Source: an alpha proteobacterium SCGC AAA240-E13
GTDB taxonomy: Bacteria > Pseudomonadota > Alphaproteobacteria > Pelagibacterales > Pelagibacteraceae
DNA: 10,533 nucleotides
Reading direction: 5' to 3'
Assembly (NCBI GenBank): GCA_000504625.1
Contig: AZHR01000019.1
Location: 12,695-23,227 of the forward strand
Within the stretch, counting starts at the first letter, position 1. Every line of letters begins with the position of its first letter. Shown here piece after piece: positions 1-7,125 of this stretch. The notes under the pieces are model-generated. The model ran no database searches. It was given only the letters and a program-made list of their open reading frames with translations, and was not told where the DNA came from. The position numbers and the translations under genes are program-made.

Positions 1-1006
1 AAAATGTAAAAGAAAATGTTGGTCTATTAGATATGACAGCTTTTGCGAAATGCAGAATTAAAGGACCTAAGACAGAAGAATTTTTGGATAAATTAGTAGC
101 TAATAAGCTCCCAAAAAAATAGGCAGAATTAATCTTTGTCACGCATTAAACACAAAAGGTGGAGTTCATTCTGAATTTACAATTATGAAAGAATCAGAAA
201 ATAGTTTTTATTTAGTATCAGCTGGAGCATTTCAAAGACTAGACCATGATTGGATTTATAAGTGGATGCCAAAAGATGGTTCGGTTCAGTTTGAAAATTT
301 GACTAATAGCATTGGCGTGCTGGTTGTTTCCGGACCAAAGGCTAGGGAATTAATGCAAAGAGTTTCAAAGACTGATTTTTCTAGTGAAAAATTCAAGTGG
401 TTAAGTGCGCAAAATATCAATATTGGTCTATCTCCTTGCAATGCAATGAGAGTAAATTTTGTTGGAGAATTAGGTTGGGAATTACATCATCCAATTGAAT
501 ATCAAAATCATATTTTTGATAAATTAATGGAAGCAGGAAAAAATTTGAATTTGAAACCGTATGGTATTAGAGCAATGAACAGTCTAAGAGTTGAAAAATC
601 TTATAAATTGGTTGGAACCGAACTTTCCATAGAATACTCACCTTATGAGTCTGGACTTGATAGATTTGTTCATCCCAATAAAGGAGATTTTATCGGTCTT
701 GCGGCATTAAACCGTTGGAGAGAAAAAGGTTTTTCTAATAAATTAGTTACCATGGAAGTTCACGGTGTAAGTGATGCTGATGTTTTGGGTAATAATCCAA
801 TTTATAGTAACGGATCTATTGTAGGCAGAGCAACAGGAGGAGATTTTGGTTTTCGCTTAAATAAATCCTTAGCTTTAGGTATGGTCAAACCTGACCTTGC
901 AAATATTGGGCAAACCTTAGAAATTGATATTTTAGGTAAAATACATAAAGCTTCTATCATTAAAGATAGTCCCTACGATCCAGAGAATAAATTATTAAGA
1001 GTATAA
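1..1006 (+). CDS. Dimethylglycine/sarcosine dehydrogenase-like protein, C-terminal part (GcvT and GcvT-C domains), 5' truncated, apparent frameshift
   Basis: This is the folate-binding half of a two-domain flavoenzyme that oxidatively demethylates dimethylglycine or sarcosine. The FAD-binding N-terminal half lies upstream of the window. Frame 3-119 reads NVKENVGLLDMTAFAKCRIKG and continues to LVANKLPKK, then hits TAG at 120-122. The homology continues one base back in another frame from 119 (IGRINLCHALNTKGGVHSEF) and runs to the TAA at 1004-1006. Family hallmarks downstream are GELGWELHHP, YGIRAMNSLRVEKSY, the SPYESGLDRFV stretch, GDFIGLAALNRWRE and the C-terminal SPYDPENKLLRV. About 334 residues are visible of a family length near 800-850. 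An ATG at 185 opens a frame but lies inside the conserved domain, so I do not take it as a start. The stop abuts etfB directly, and the ETF genes behind it fit an enzyme that donates electrons to ETF. Dimethylglycine versus sarcosine as substrate cannot be decided from this half. Confidence 0.82.
113..122 (+). other. Frameshift point: A7 run followed directly by an in-frame TAG
   Basis: Seven A residues (113-119) precede TAG (120-122). One extra A, or a -1 ribosomal slip on the heptamer A AAA AAA, would continue the conserved reading frame (PKK then IGRIN). The protein homology on both sides is continuous with no residue missing, so the break is a clean one-base event. A homopolymer sequencing or assembly error, a real recent mutation, and slippage-rescued expression all fit; the first is the most ordinary. 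Confidence 0.75.
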
Positions 1007-1756
1007 ATGAAAATATTGGTCGCTGTTAAAAGAGTTATCGACTACAACGTTCAAGTTAGAGTCAAAGAAGATGGTACAGGTGTACATACGGATAATGTTA
1101 AAATGGCAACAAATCCACCGGATGATAATGCGGTTGAAGAGGCAGTAAAAATCAAAGAATCTGGAAAAGCAAAGGAAGTTGTTGCAGTTACAATTGGAGA
1201 AGAAAAAGCTCAAGAAACAGTACGTAAAGCATTGGCGGTGGGTGCTGATAGAGGTATTCACGTAAAGACTGAAAATTATATAGAACCCTTGGGCGTAGCT
1301 AAAATTTTAAAAAAAATAGTCGAAAAAGAAAAACCAGACATAGTTTTTATGGGCAAACAGGCTATAGATGATGATTGTAATCAAACAGGTCAAATGTTGG
1401 CTGCAATGTTGGAATGGTCACAAGGTACATTTGTTTCAAAAGTTGAATTAAAAGGCAAAGTTATAGAGGTAACTCGAGAAGTTGATGAAGGTTTAGAAAT
1501 TCTAGAAATTAATTTGCCGGCTATTGTTACATGCGATTTGAGACTAAATGAACCACGTTATGCATCATTGCCTAATATTATGAAAGCAAAGAAAAAACCA
1601 ATAGAACAATTGATCGCAAAAGATCTAGATATAGATATAACTAATCGAATTCAACAATTAAAAGTAGAAGAACCACCAAAAAGAAAAGGTGGTGTTAAAG
1701 TTGCAAGTGTAGCAGAGCTGGTAAGCAAACTTAAAAATGAGGCTAAAATAATATAA
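1007..1756 (+). CDS. etfB: Electron transfer flavoprotein beta subunit
   Basis: This is the small subunit of the soluble ETF heterodimer, which takes electrons from flavin dehydrogenases and passes them to ETF-QO. The protein is 249 residues, the normal length. The N-terminus MKILVAVKRVIDYNVQVRVK is the family start. The nucleotide-fold stretch VTIGEEKAQETVRKALAVGA lies at residues 61-80 and MGKQAIDDDCNQTGQMLA at about 115-132. The C-terminal signature LRLNEPRYASLPNIMKAKKK (178-197) contains the recognition loop that docks onto partner dehydrogenases. The ATG follows the stop of the dehydrogenase gene with no spacer, and the stop overlaps the etfA start as TAATG, so the three genes are almost certainly translated from one message. 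Confidence 0.96.
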   Translation: MKILVAVKRVIDYNVQVRVKEDGTGVHTDNVKMATNPPDDNAVEEAVKIKESGKAKEVVAVTIGEEKAQETVRKALAVGADRGIHVKTENYIEPLGVAKILKKIVEKEKPDIVFMGKQAIDDDCNQTGQMLAAMLEWSQGTFVSKVELKGKVIEVTREVDEGLEILEINLPAIVTCDLRLNEPRYASLPNIMKAKKKPIEQLIAKDLDIDITNRIQQLKVEEPPKRKGGVKVASVAELVSKLKNEAKII

Positions 1757-2709
1757 TGTCAATTTTATTAATTGCGGAGCACGATAACTCAAATCTAAAA
1801 GTTTTTACGCTTAACACAATTGATGCTGCTTCAAAAATAGATTCTGATATTCATGTTTTAGTTGCTGGACATAAATGTGAAAATGTTGTCAAAGAAATAG
1901 CGTCGATTCCGATCGTAAAAAAAGTTTTATACTCTGATTCACTAAATTATGAAAACTATTTGGCAGAAAACCTAACTCCTTTGATAGTTAAATTGGCAGA
2001 AGGTTATACTCATGTGATTAGTTCTGCAAATACATTTGGAAAAAATTTTATGCCAAGAGTAGCAGCCTTGTTGAATACTTCTCAGGTAAGCGATATTATT
2101 AAAATTAATAGTCCTGATACTTTTGTCCGTCCAATTTATGCCGGTAATGCTTTTGCAACGGTTAAAAGTAATGACAAAAAAAAATGTATTACAATAAGAC
2201 CCACATCGTTTGATCCTGCCCCAACCACTGGAGGTACAGCTATAATAGAAAAAGTAGATCCTGTAAATGTTCCAAATATTACAAAATTTATCAAAAGAGA
2301 AGAAACAAAATCAGAAAGACCTGAACTTGGCACTGCAAGAGTTGTTATTTCTGGAGGTAGAGGTATGCAAAGTGGAGATAATTTTAAACTAATTAATGCC
2401 ATTGCTGATAAATTAAATGCAGCTGTGGGAGCATCACGAGCCGCAGTAGATGCTGGATATATAAGTAACGATCATCAAGTTGGTCAGACAGGCAAAGTAG
2501 TTGTTCCCGATCTTTATATTGCGGTTGGTATTTCAGGAGCAATTCAACATTTGGCCGGCATGAAAGAAAGTAAAATAATTGTAGCTATTAATAAAGATGG
2601 AGAGGCACCAATCTTTAGCATTGCAGATTATGGTCTTGAGGCAGATTTATTTGAAGCGTTGCCTCAATTTTTAGAAGAGTTAAATAAACTCAATACTATT
2701 CAAAAATAA
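1756..2709 (+). CDS. etfA: Electron transfer flavoprotein alpha subunit
   Basis: This is the large, FAD-binding subunit of ETF, 317 residues, full length. The N-terminal domain (about 1-180) is the variable ETF alpha/beta fold, ending near the conserved IRPTSFDPAP. The C-terminal FAD domain is well preserved: ISGGRGM at 198-204, GASRAAVDAGY at 225-235, QVGQTGKVVVPDLYIAVGIS at 241-260 followed by GAIQHLAGM, and INKDGEAPIFSIADYGL at 278-294. The start codon shares its A with the etfB stop (TAATG), typical of translational coupling that keeps the two subunits in 1:1 ratio. Nothing is missing or unusual. Together with etfB and the following ETF-QO gene it forms a complete electron-transfer module. 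Confidence 0.96.
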   Translation: MSILLIAEHDNSNLKVFTLNTIDAASKIDSDIHVLVAGHKCENVVKEIASIPIVKKVLYSDSLNYENYLAENLTPLIVKLAEGYTHVISSANTFGKNFMPRVAALLNTSQVSDIIKINSPDTFVRPIYAGNAFATVKSNDKKKCITIRPTSFDPAPTTGGTAIIEKVDPVNVPNITKFIKREETKSERPELGTARVVISGGRGMQSGDNFKLINAIADKLNAAVGASRAAVDAGYISNDHQVGQTGKVVVPDLYIAVGISGAIQHLAGMKESKIIVAINKDGEAPIFSIADYGLEADLFEALPQFLEELNKLNTIQK

Positions 2710-2731
2710 AAGGTCTGATATAGTTAATTTC

Positions 2732-4357
2732 ATGACTAGTGAAGTTATGGAATACGATGTTGTAATCGTTGGAGCCGGACCATCAGGTTTATCAACAGCC
2801 ATAAAATTAAAACAATTAAACTCTGGTTTAAATATTTGTGTTTTAGAAAAAGGTTCTGAAGTAGGAGCTCATATTTTAAGTGGAAATGTTTTTGAGACAA
2901 AAGCACTAGACGAATTATTGCCTAATTGGAAGAATGAGGGTGCACCAGTAACAACAAAAGTTTCTACAGAAAAATTTTTGTTCCTTGGTAAAAATAGATC
3001 TTTAAATTGGCCAACATGGCTCCTACCTCCGGTTCAAAAAAATCACAATAATTATATTATAAGTCTTGCAAATCTGTGTCGTTGGTTAGCAGTAAAAGCG
3101 GAAAAACTTGGTGTAGAAATATTTCCTGGTTTTCCAGCTAGTGAAATTTTGTATAAAGAAGATAATTCAGTTAAAGGGGTAGCAACATCTGACATGGGAT
3201 TAGATAAAGATGGCAATAAAAAAGATAATTATGAAAAAGGAATTGAATTGCATGCCAAAGTTACTGTTTTTGCAGAAGGTTGTAGAGGCCATTTAGGAAA
3301 ACAACTGATACAAAAATATCATCTTGATCAAGGAAAAGATCCACAACAATATGGAATTGGTTTTAAAGAAATTTGGGAAGTAAGTAAAAATCAACACCAA
3401 GAAGGTCTAGTAATGCATACAGTTGGATGGCCACTTGATAAAAAAACTTATGGAGGAAGTTTCATTTATCATGCAGAAAAACAACAAATTTATATTGGTT
3501 ATGTAATAGGACTTGATTATCAAAATCCTCATTTATCTCCCTTCGATGAATTTCAACGATTCAAAACTCATCCTGCTATTAAAAAAATGATAGAAGGAGG
3601 CAAAAGAGTTTCATATGGTGCCAGAGCTTTAATTGAGGGAGGGATTCAGAGTTTACCAAAAATGTATACTCCTGGAGCATTATTAATTGGTTGTGATGCA
3701 GGAACTTTAAATATGCCTAAAATAAAAGGTGCACACACAGCTATGAAAAGTGGAATTATTGCAGCAGAAACAATTTTTAACCACATAAAAAATAAATCTA
3801 ATTTATGCGATTACGAAAAAAAATTTAAACAAAGTTGGGCTTTCAAAGAACTTTATTCAGCAAGAAATGTAAAACCAAGTTTTAATTGGGGATTAATTGT
3901 TGCAATTTTATTTACAGGATTGGATCAAATCATTTTTAGAGGAAAATTTCCATTTACATTAAAACATAAACATGCAGATCATGAAACTTTGAAGCCTGCA
4001 AGTCAAATGCCCAAAATAGATTACCCCAATCCTGATGGCAAAATTACTTTTGATAAGAACAGTTCTGTTTATTTGACAGGCACTAATCATGTGGAAAATC
4101 AACCTGTTCATCTAAAATTAAAGGATCCAAATTTACCAATCAAATACACGCTTGATAAATTTGATGAACCGGCCCAGAGATATTGTCCTGTCGGAGTTTA
4201 TGAAGTTCAAAGAGATAAAAAAAATTTAAATCCAAAATTCGTAATTAATTTTCAAAATTGTATTCATTGCAAAACTTGCGATATTAAAGAACCTTCACAA
4301 AATATTACTTGGGTTAGTCCCGAAGGAAGTGGTGGGCCTCGTTATGGCAACATGTAA
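2732..4357 (+). CDS. etfD: Electron transfer flavoprotein:ubiquinone oxidoreductase (ETF-QO)
   Basis: This membrane-associated iron-sulfur flavoprotein oxidises reduced ETF and reduces ubiquinone. It has 541 residues, normal for bacterial forms. The FAD-binding Rossmann motif YDVVIVGAGPSGLSTAIKLK lies near the N-terminus, followed by EVGAHILSGNVFE. The central region carries YGIGFKEIWEV, HTVGWPLDKKTYGGSFIYH and the FAD-contacting LIGCDAGTLNMPKIKGAHTA. The C-terminus holds the [4Fe-4S] ligands C485 (in YCPVGVYEV) and C510, C513 and C516 (NCIHCKTCDIKEP), and ends in the family tail GSGGPRYGNM. The start is either ATG 2732 or ATG 2747 (residue 6); neither has a clear Shine-Dalgarno sequence and the shorter form would still be complete. 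A 22-base gap separates it from etfA. It completes the electron path from the upstream dehydrogenase to the respiratory chain. Confidence 0.95.
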   Translation: MTSEVMEYDVVIVGAGPSGLSTAIKLKQLNSGLNICVLEKGSEVGAHILSGNVFETKALDELLPNWKNEGAPVTTKVSTEKFLFLGKNRSLNWPTWLLPPVQKNHNNYIISLANLCRWLAVKAEKLGVEIFPGFPASEILYKEDNSVKGVATSDMGLDKDGNKKDNYEKGIELHAKVTVFAEGCRGHLGKQLIQKYHLDQGKDPQQYGIGFKEIWEVSKNQHQEGLVMHTVGWPLDKKTYGGSFIYHAEKQQIYIGYVIGLDYQNPHLSPFDEFQRFKTHPAIKKMIEGGKRVSYGARALIEGGIQSLPKMYTPGALLIGCDAGTLNMPKIKGAHTAMKSGIIAAETIFNHIKNKSNLCDYEKKFKQSWAFKELYSARNVKPSFNWGLIVAILFTGLDQIIFRGKFPFTLKHKHADHETLKPASQMPKIDYPNPDGKITFDKNSSVYLTGTNHVENQPVHLKLKDPNLPIKYTLDKFDEPAQRYCPVGVYEVQRDKKNLNPKFVINFQNCIHCKTCDIKEPSQNITWVSPEGSGGPRYGNM

Positions 4358-4928
4358 AAAAATATTATTTTTTTCAAATATAATTATTATTTTTTTTTTC
4401 ATTTCTAATTATGTAAATTCTTCTAATTTAGGTGAAACATTTAAAGAAAAAAAAATATCTTATTTAGAATTTATTTTGAATAATTTAGAAAATAAGATTT
4501 TATTAAAATCAAAATCATTAGTAAACGCTCAATATGTTGTAATACGTGTCCAATACCAAAGCGTAGGTAGTCAAGTTCAATTTATTGATAAAGAAAATGA
4601 AATATTAATTAATATTGTGGCAGTTATGGATCAGCTCAGATACAAAAGAAAAAGATATAAACCTAAACTATCTGATTGCAACATAGTTAGAAATATAATT
4701 TTTTTTAATCAATATGGATATGGTTTTTTTCAGAAAAGAAATAAATATTTAACAACGGAAGACATGAAAGAATATTTTATTAATAATTTTTTAAATAATA
4801 TGTATTTAAATGAAAGTGAAATTGATGATTTAGTAGACAATATTAAAGTTAATATAGAAATCATCTCACCTATTAAAGGCCACAATTTTTTTTGTTCGGG
4901 AAATTTATTACAAGATGAATTAATGTAA
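4344..4928 (+). CDS. Small exported or membrane-anchored protein of unknown function
   Basis: I do not recognise this family. From ATG 4344 it is 194 residues; in-frame GTG codons at 4329 and 4332 would add four or five residues. I prefer ATG 4344 because it puts the lysines immediately before a long hydrophobic run (ILFFSNIIIIFFFISN), giving a typical signal peptide or signal anchor, and because a G-rich GGTGGG lies 7 bases upstream. No clear cleavage motif or lipobox is visible. The rest is polar, lysine/asparagine-rich and probably mixed alpha/beta, with two cysteines (C112, C184 from this start) that could form a disulfide in the periplasm. The start lies inside the last codons of the ETF-QO gene (14-base overlap), so the two are co-translated. 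Codon use is as AT-rich as its neighbours, without sign of transfer. A T10 run at 4390-4399 in the signal region is a possible indel-prone site. Confidence 0.7.
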   Translation: MATCKKILFFSNIIIIFFFISNYVNSSNLGETFKEKKISYLEFILNNLENKILLKSKSLVNAQYVVIRVQYQSVGSQVQFIDKENEILINIVAVMDQLRYKRKRYKPKLSDCNIVRNIIFFNQYGYGFFQKRNKYLTTEDMKEYFINNFLNNMYLNESEIDDLVDNIKVNIEIISPIKGHNFFCSGNLLQDELM

Positions 4929-4933
4929 ATTTA

Positions 4934-5314
4934 TTAAGATAAATCGATTGCGTATTTTTTTAATTTTTCAATTGGAATTAACTGTAAAGTTTTTTCGTTT
5001 GTTCTTTTTAAGTAAATTGGACATGCTGTTTCTTCGTCAATTGATCTAGAGTACCAAGTTGCACATACACACCAATTATCTCCTTCTTTAAGACCTGGAA
5101 AACCAAATTCGGGATGAGGGGTTATTAAATCATTACCAACTATTTTGCCCCATTCTAGAAATTTAGTTGTTACTTTTACACAAACTGTGTGAAGTCCTCT
5201 ATCAGCATCATCCGTGTTACAACAACCATCTCTATACCACCCGGTCAACGGACCGTTAGAACAGTTTTCTAATTTTTCACCTAATACATTTTTTTGAAAT
5301 TCTTCTTTTGCCAT
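4934..5314 (-). CDS. DUF2237 family protein
   Basis: This is a 126-residue protein matching the DUF2237 family, which is widespread in proteobacteria and has no established function. Conserved elements run in order: KNVLGEKLENCS (8-19), PLTGWYRDGCC (22-32), DRGLHTVCVKVT (38-49), FLEWGKIVGNDLITP (52-66), FGFPGLKEGDNWCVCATW (70-87), and the C-terminal RTNEKTLQLIPIEKLKKYAI. Seven cysteines (18, 31, 32, 45, 82, 84, 98) with nearby His and Asp residues suggest metal or disulfide chemistry, but that is inference. The start overlaps the hisI stop as TAATG, so it is translationally coupled to HisI. It converges with the exported-protein gene, with only 5 bases between stop codons. Confidence 0.88.
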   Translation of the reverse strand: MAKEEFQKNVLGEKLENCSNGPLTGWYRDGCCNTDDADRGLHTVCVKVTTKFLEWGKIVGNDLITPHPEFGFPGLKEGDNWCVCATWYSRSIDEETACPIYLKRTNEKTLQLIPIEKLKKYAIDLS

Positions 5315-5688
5315 TAAATTTCTGTAGGCGTAGGCTTATCTTTATATATTTTTTTTGGATCAAAAAACTTTTTTTTTTCTTTAAAATCCATTTTGATTTT
5401 TTCTAAATCTTTAATTTTTCCCAGTGGGATACTTCGATAAAAACAAGAGCGATATCCAACATGACAACTTCCTCCTTTCCCAATATCAACAATAACCCAT
5501 ATTGCATCTTGATCATCATCAACTCTCATTTCTATTACTTTTTGTTTAAATCCACTAACCTGTCCTTTATGCCAAATTTGTCTTCTTGATCCAAGTTCCA
5601 TCAGAAAAACTAGAACACATAAACCTATTAAAAAATAAGTGACGACAGGTCTATTTTCGGTAGGGTTGTCATCTTTTAAAGGAATCAT
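5314..5688 (-). CDS. hisI: Chimeric reading frame: rhomboid protease N-terminus joined to the C-terminal part of phosphoribosyl-AMP cyclohydrolase (HisI)
   Basis: The 124-residue frame has two unrelated parts. Residues 1 to about 33 (5688-5590) match the N-terminus and first membrane helix of a rhomboid protease. From base 5591 onward it is HisI, which hydrolyses phosphoribosyl-AMP in the third step of histidine synthesis. Visible HisI elements are SRRQIWHKGQVSGFKQKVIE, the Mg-binding VDDDQDAIW, and the zinc cysteines in GSCHVGYRSCFYR. The HisI part lacks the N-terminal half (substrate-pocket and YWSRS region), so alone it should be inactive. The missing half is found at 10249-10533 on the other strand, with 95 bases shared exactly. 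Joining the two gives a normal 155-residue HisI. I read this frame as a product of a junction at about 5591/5592, not as a real fusion enzyme. The stop overlaps the DUF2237 start (TAATG). Confidence 0.85.
   Translation of the reverse strand: MIPLKDDNPTENRPVVTYFLIGLCVLVFLMELGSRRQIWHKGQVSGFKQKVIEMRVDDDQDAIWVIVDIGKGGSCHVGYRSCFYRSIPLGKIKDLEKIKMDFKEKKKFFDPKKIYKDKPTPTEI
5497..5591 (-). repeat. 95-base perfect inverted repeat, internal copy (inside hisI 3' part)
   Basis: Read on the - strand, 5591 down to 5497 is identical, base for base, to 10439-10533 on the + strand (coordinates of paired bases sum to 16030). The match starts at GATCAAGAAGAC; the bases just before it differ (CTTG here, AGCA in the other copy). 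Both copies encode the same HisI stretch ending at DDDQDAIW. The match runs to the window end and could be longer in the source sequence. Confidence 0.97.
5592..5688 (-). other. Rhomboid family intramembrane protease, N-terminal fragment only
   Basis: Only about 33 residues remain. They open with MIPLKDDNPTENRPVVTYFL and continue into a hydrophobic helix (IGLCVLVFLM), the typical start and first transmembrane segment of bacterial rhomboid proteases. The catalytic Ser and His, which lie several helices further on, are absent because the sequence switches to hisI at 5591. The ATG lies 20 bases inside the 3' end of the transporter gene, a tight overlap that supports the transporter-rhomboid order as genuine. 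The rest of the gene presumably lies elsewhere in the genome, beyond the true junction. The identification rests on a short N-terminal motif. Confidence 0.6.
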
Positions 5689-7123
5689 AGCTAATTATAA
5701 CAATTACTGGAGAAAGTGTTGCTAGCAAAAATGACCAGAATAATAAATAATTAGTTATAATTTGAGGAAATAAATCCCTTGATAAGAAAGTTCCTACCAA
5801 AATACTTTGAGAAAAATCAGTATTAGGAAATAGAAGTAACCCCAATAATAATCCTATTAAAATTGATATAAATGCATTTGTTTCTTTAACTTTCTTTTTA
5901 TAAAAACCACTAAATACAGTAAAAACTGCTGCACAGCAAAAAAGATCAGCTAATAGAAACAAGTACAAAATACTAAAACCTTTTGATGCTATAATGAATG
6001 AAATAATCGACAAAATAACTAAAAAGATTTTTGATAATTTTAAAAAATTCTTATTTCTATAATCAACGAAGAAATATTTTCCCTCCACTACAACTAAACT
6101 GGATATCGCATTAACTAATGTATCTACAGTACTGATGGTCAATGATAGGGCCATAATAATAATTAATACGGATAACAAAGGAATGTTTTCCTTTAAAAGA
6201 ATTGAGAAAAAAGCAAGATCTGGATTTACTTTGCTATCTAGAGATATTGCAATTAACCCAGAGACGCCCATAAAAAAAACGATTGGTATAATAATAAAAA
6301 AAGATATCCAAAGACTTTGTTTTAATATTTTTTCATTTTTGGCTGCAAAAACTCTCTGCCAGTTTCCTTGATGAAAAAGATTAGTGGCAGCAACAGCTAT
6401 GAAAAAAGTTAATCCAGCTGTGTAGTTCGGTAAATATTCGCTACTGATCAAATGGTTAGAATTATTTTTAATAAGATCTAGGGAAATTTCACTACTGTTA
6501 TATGAAAAAATATAAAATGCACAGATCAATAAAAAAATAAGAACAATAAAAAACTGAAAATTATCTGTTAAAATTGAAACTCTTAATCCTCCATAAAGAG
6601 TGTAGGCTAATGTTGCAACTATTACTAATAATGCCGTCATCCATAAAGATGTTCCTGAAATATAATTAATCAACATAGATATTGCTGTCACCTCTGCGCA
6701 CAAAAATATAAACATATAAAAAATCATTATAGCTAAAATTAATTTAAATAAATTTTTACCAAATTTGCTTTGAACAAATTCTGTAAGAGTTTTACCTCTA
6801 GGAAAAACCTTTCTTAATTTTGGTCCTAAAAAAATAAGTGCAATCATTGGAGAAGCAGTACCCAGAGAATAACCAATAACAGATCCAATTCCTCCCCAGG
6901 TCGCAGCGGACGCTGGACCAAAAAGAATCCAAGCACCTAAAGCGGAAGCAACTAAACTCGTAGTTAAAGATGTAACGCCAATGTTTCTGTTTGCTGTAAG
7001 ATAATTTTCTAAACTCTGATATTTTGCTGAATAAAATATTCCTATTGCAGCGAATAAGCTACTTACTAAAAAAATAGTCACCAAAGTTGATTCGTGACTT
7101 AAAATATATATTTGATTTCCCAT
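5669..7123 (-). CDS. thiV: Sodium:solute symporter (SSS family) under a TPP riboswitch; probable thiamin-pyrimidine precursor (HMP) transporter ThiV
   Basis: This is a 484-residue inner-membrane protein with about 13 hydrophobic segments, the normal size for the SSS family. Family features are KTLTEFVQSKFG after helix 3, NLFHQGNWQRVFAAKNEK at about 248-265, and the helix motif MALSLTISTVDTLVNAISSL (324-343), which contains the serine/threonine pair that binds sodium in this family. Substrate is inferred from regulation: a TPP riboswitch sits directly before the start codon, and in SAR11 the riboswitch-linked SSS gene thiV is the proposed importer of the thiamin pyrimidine precursor HMP in cells lacking thiC. 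The ATG at 7123 is preceded by GAGGGA with a 5-base spacer, an unusually good ribosome site here. The 3' end overlaps the rhomboid start by 20 bases. Sequence alone does not distinguish HMP from thiamin or another thiamin moiety. Confidence 0.87.
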   Translation of the reverse strand: MGNQIYILSHESTLVTIFLVSSLFAAIGIFYSAKYQSLENYLTANRNIGVTSLTTSLVASALGAWILFGPASAATWGGIGSVIGYSLGTASPMIALIFLGPKLRKVFPRGKTLTEFVQSKFGKNLFKLILAIMIFYMFIFLCAEVTAISMLINYISGTSLWMTALLVIVATLAYTLYGGLRVSILTDNFQFFIVLIFLLICAFYIFSYNSSEISLDLIKNNSNHLISSEYLPNYTAGLTFFIAVAATNLFHQGNWQRVFAAKNEKILKQSLWISFFIIIPIVFFMGVSGLIAISLDSKVNPDLAFFSILLKENIPLLSVLIIIMALSLTISTVDTLVNAISSLVVVEGKYFFVDYRNKNFLKLSKIFLVILSIISFIIASKGFSILYLFLLADLFCCAAVFTVFSGFYKKKVKETNAFISILIGLLLGLLLFPNTDFSQSILVGTFLSRDLFPQIITNYLLFWSFLLATLSPVIVIISYDSFKR

Positions 7124-7125
7124 CC

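Noticed and set aside
185..1006. A stand-alone 273-residue GcvT/aminomethyltransferase starting at ATG 185
   Set aside because: Conserved family sequence continues upstream of 185 in the same frame to 119 and then in the neighbouring frame to base 3, so 185 is internal to a larger dehydrogenase.
995..1261. Open frame on the - strand opposite etfB
   Set aside because: It lies wholly opposite a well-conserved gene and has cysteine/phenylalanine-rich, low-complexity composition typical of an antisense shadow.
2136..2402. Open frame on the - strand opposite etfA
   Set aside because: Fully covered by conserved etfA coding sequence; no family features.
5314..5688. A novel rhomboid-HisI fusion enzyme
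   Set aside because: The HisI part lacks half its fold, the rhomboid part lacks its catalytic helices, and the missing hisI half is present at 10249-10533 with a perfect 95-base overlap. A junction artefact or rearrangement explains it better.
6135..6371. Open frame on the + strand opposite thiV
   Set aside because: Shadow of the transporter gene; no ribosome site or recognisable domain.
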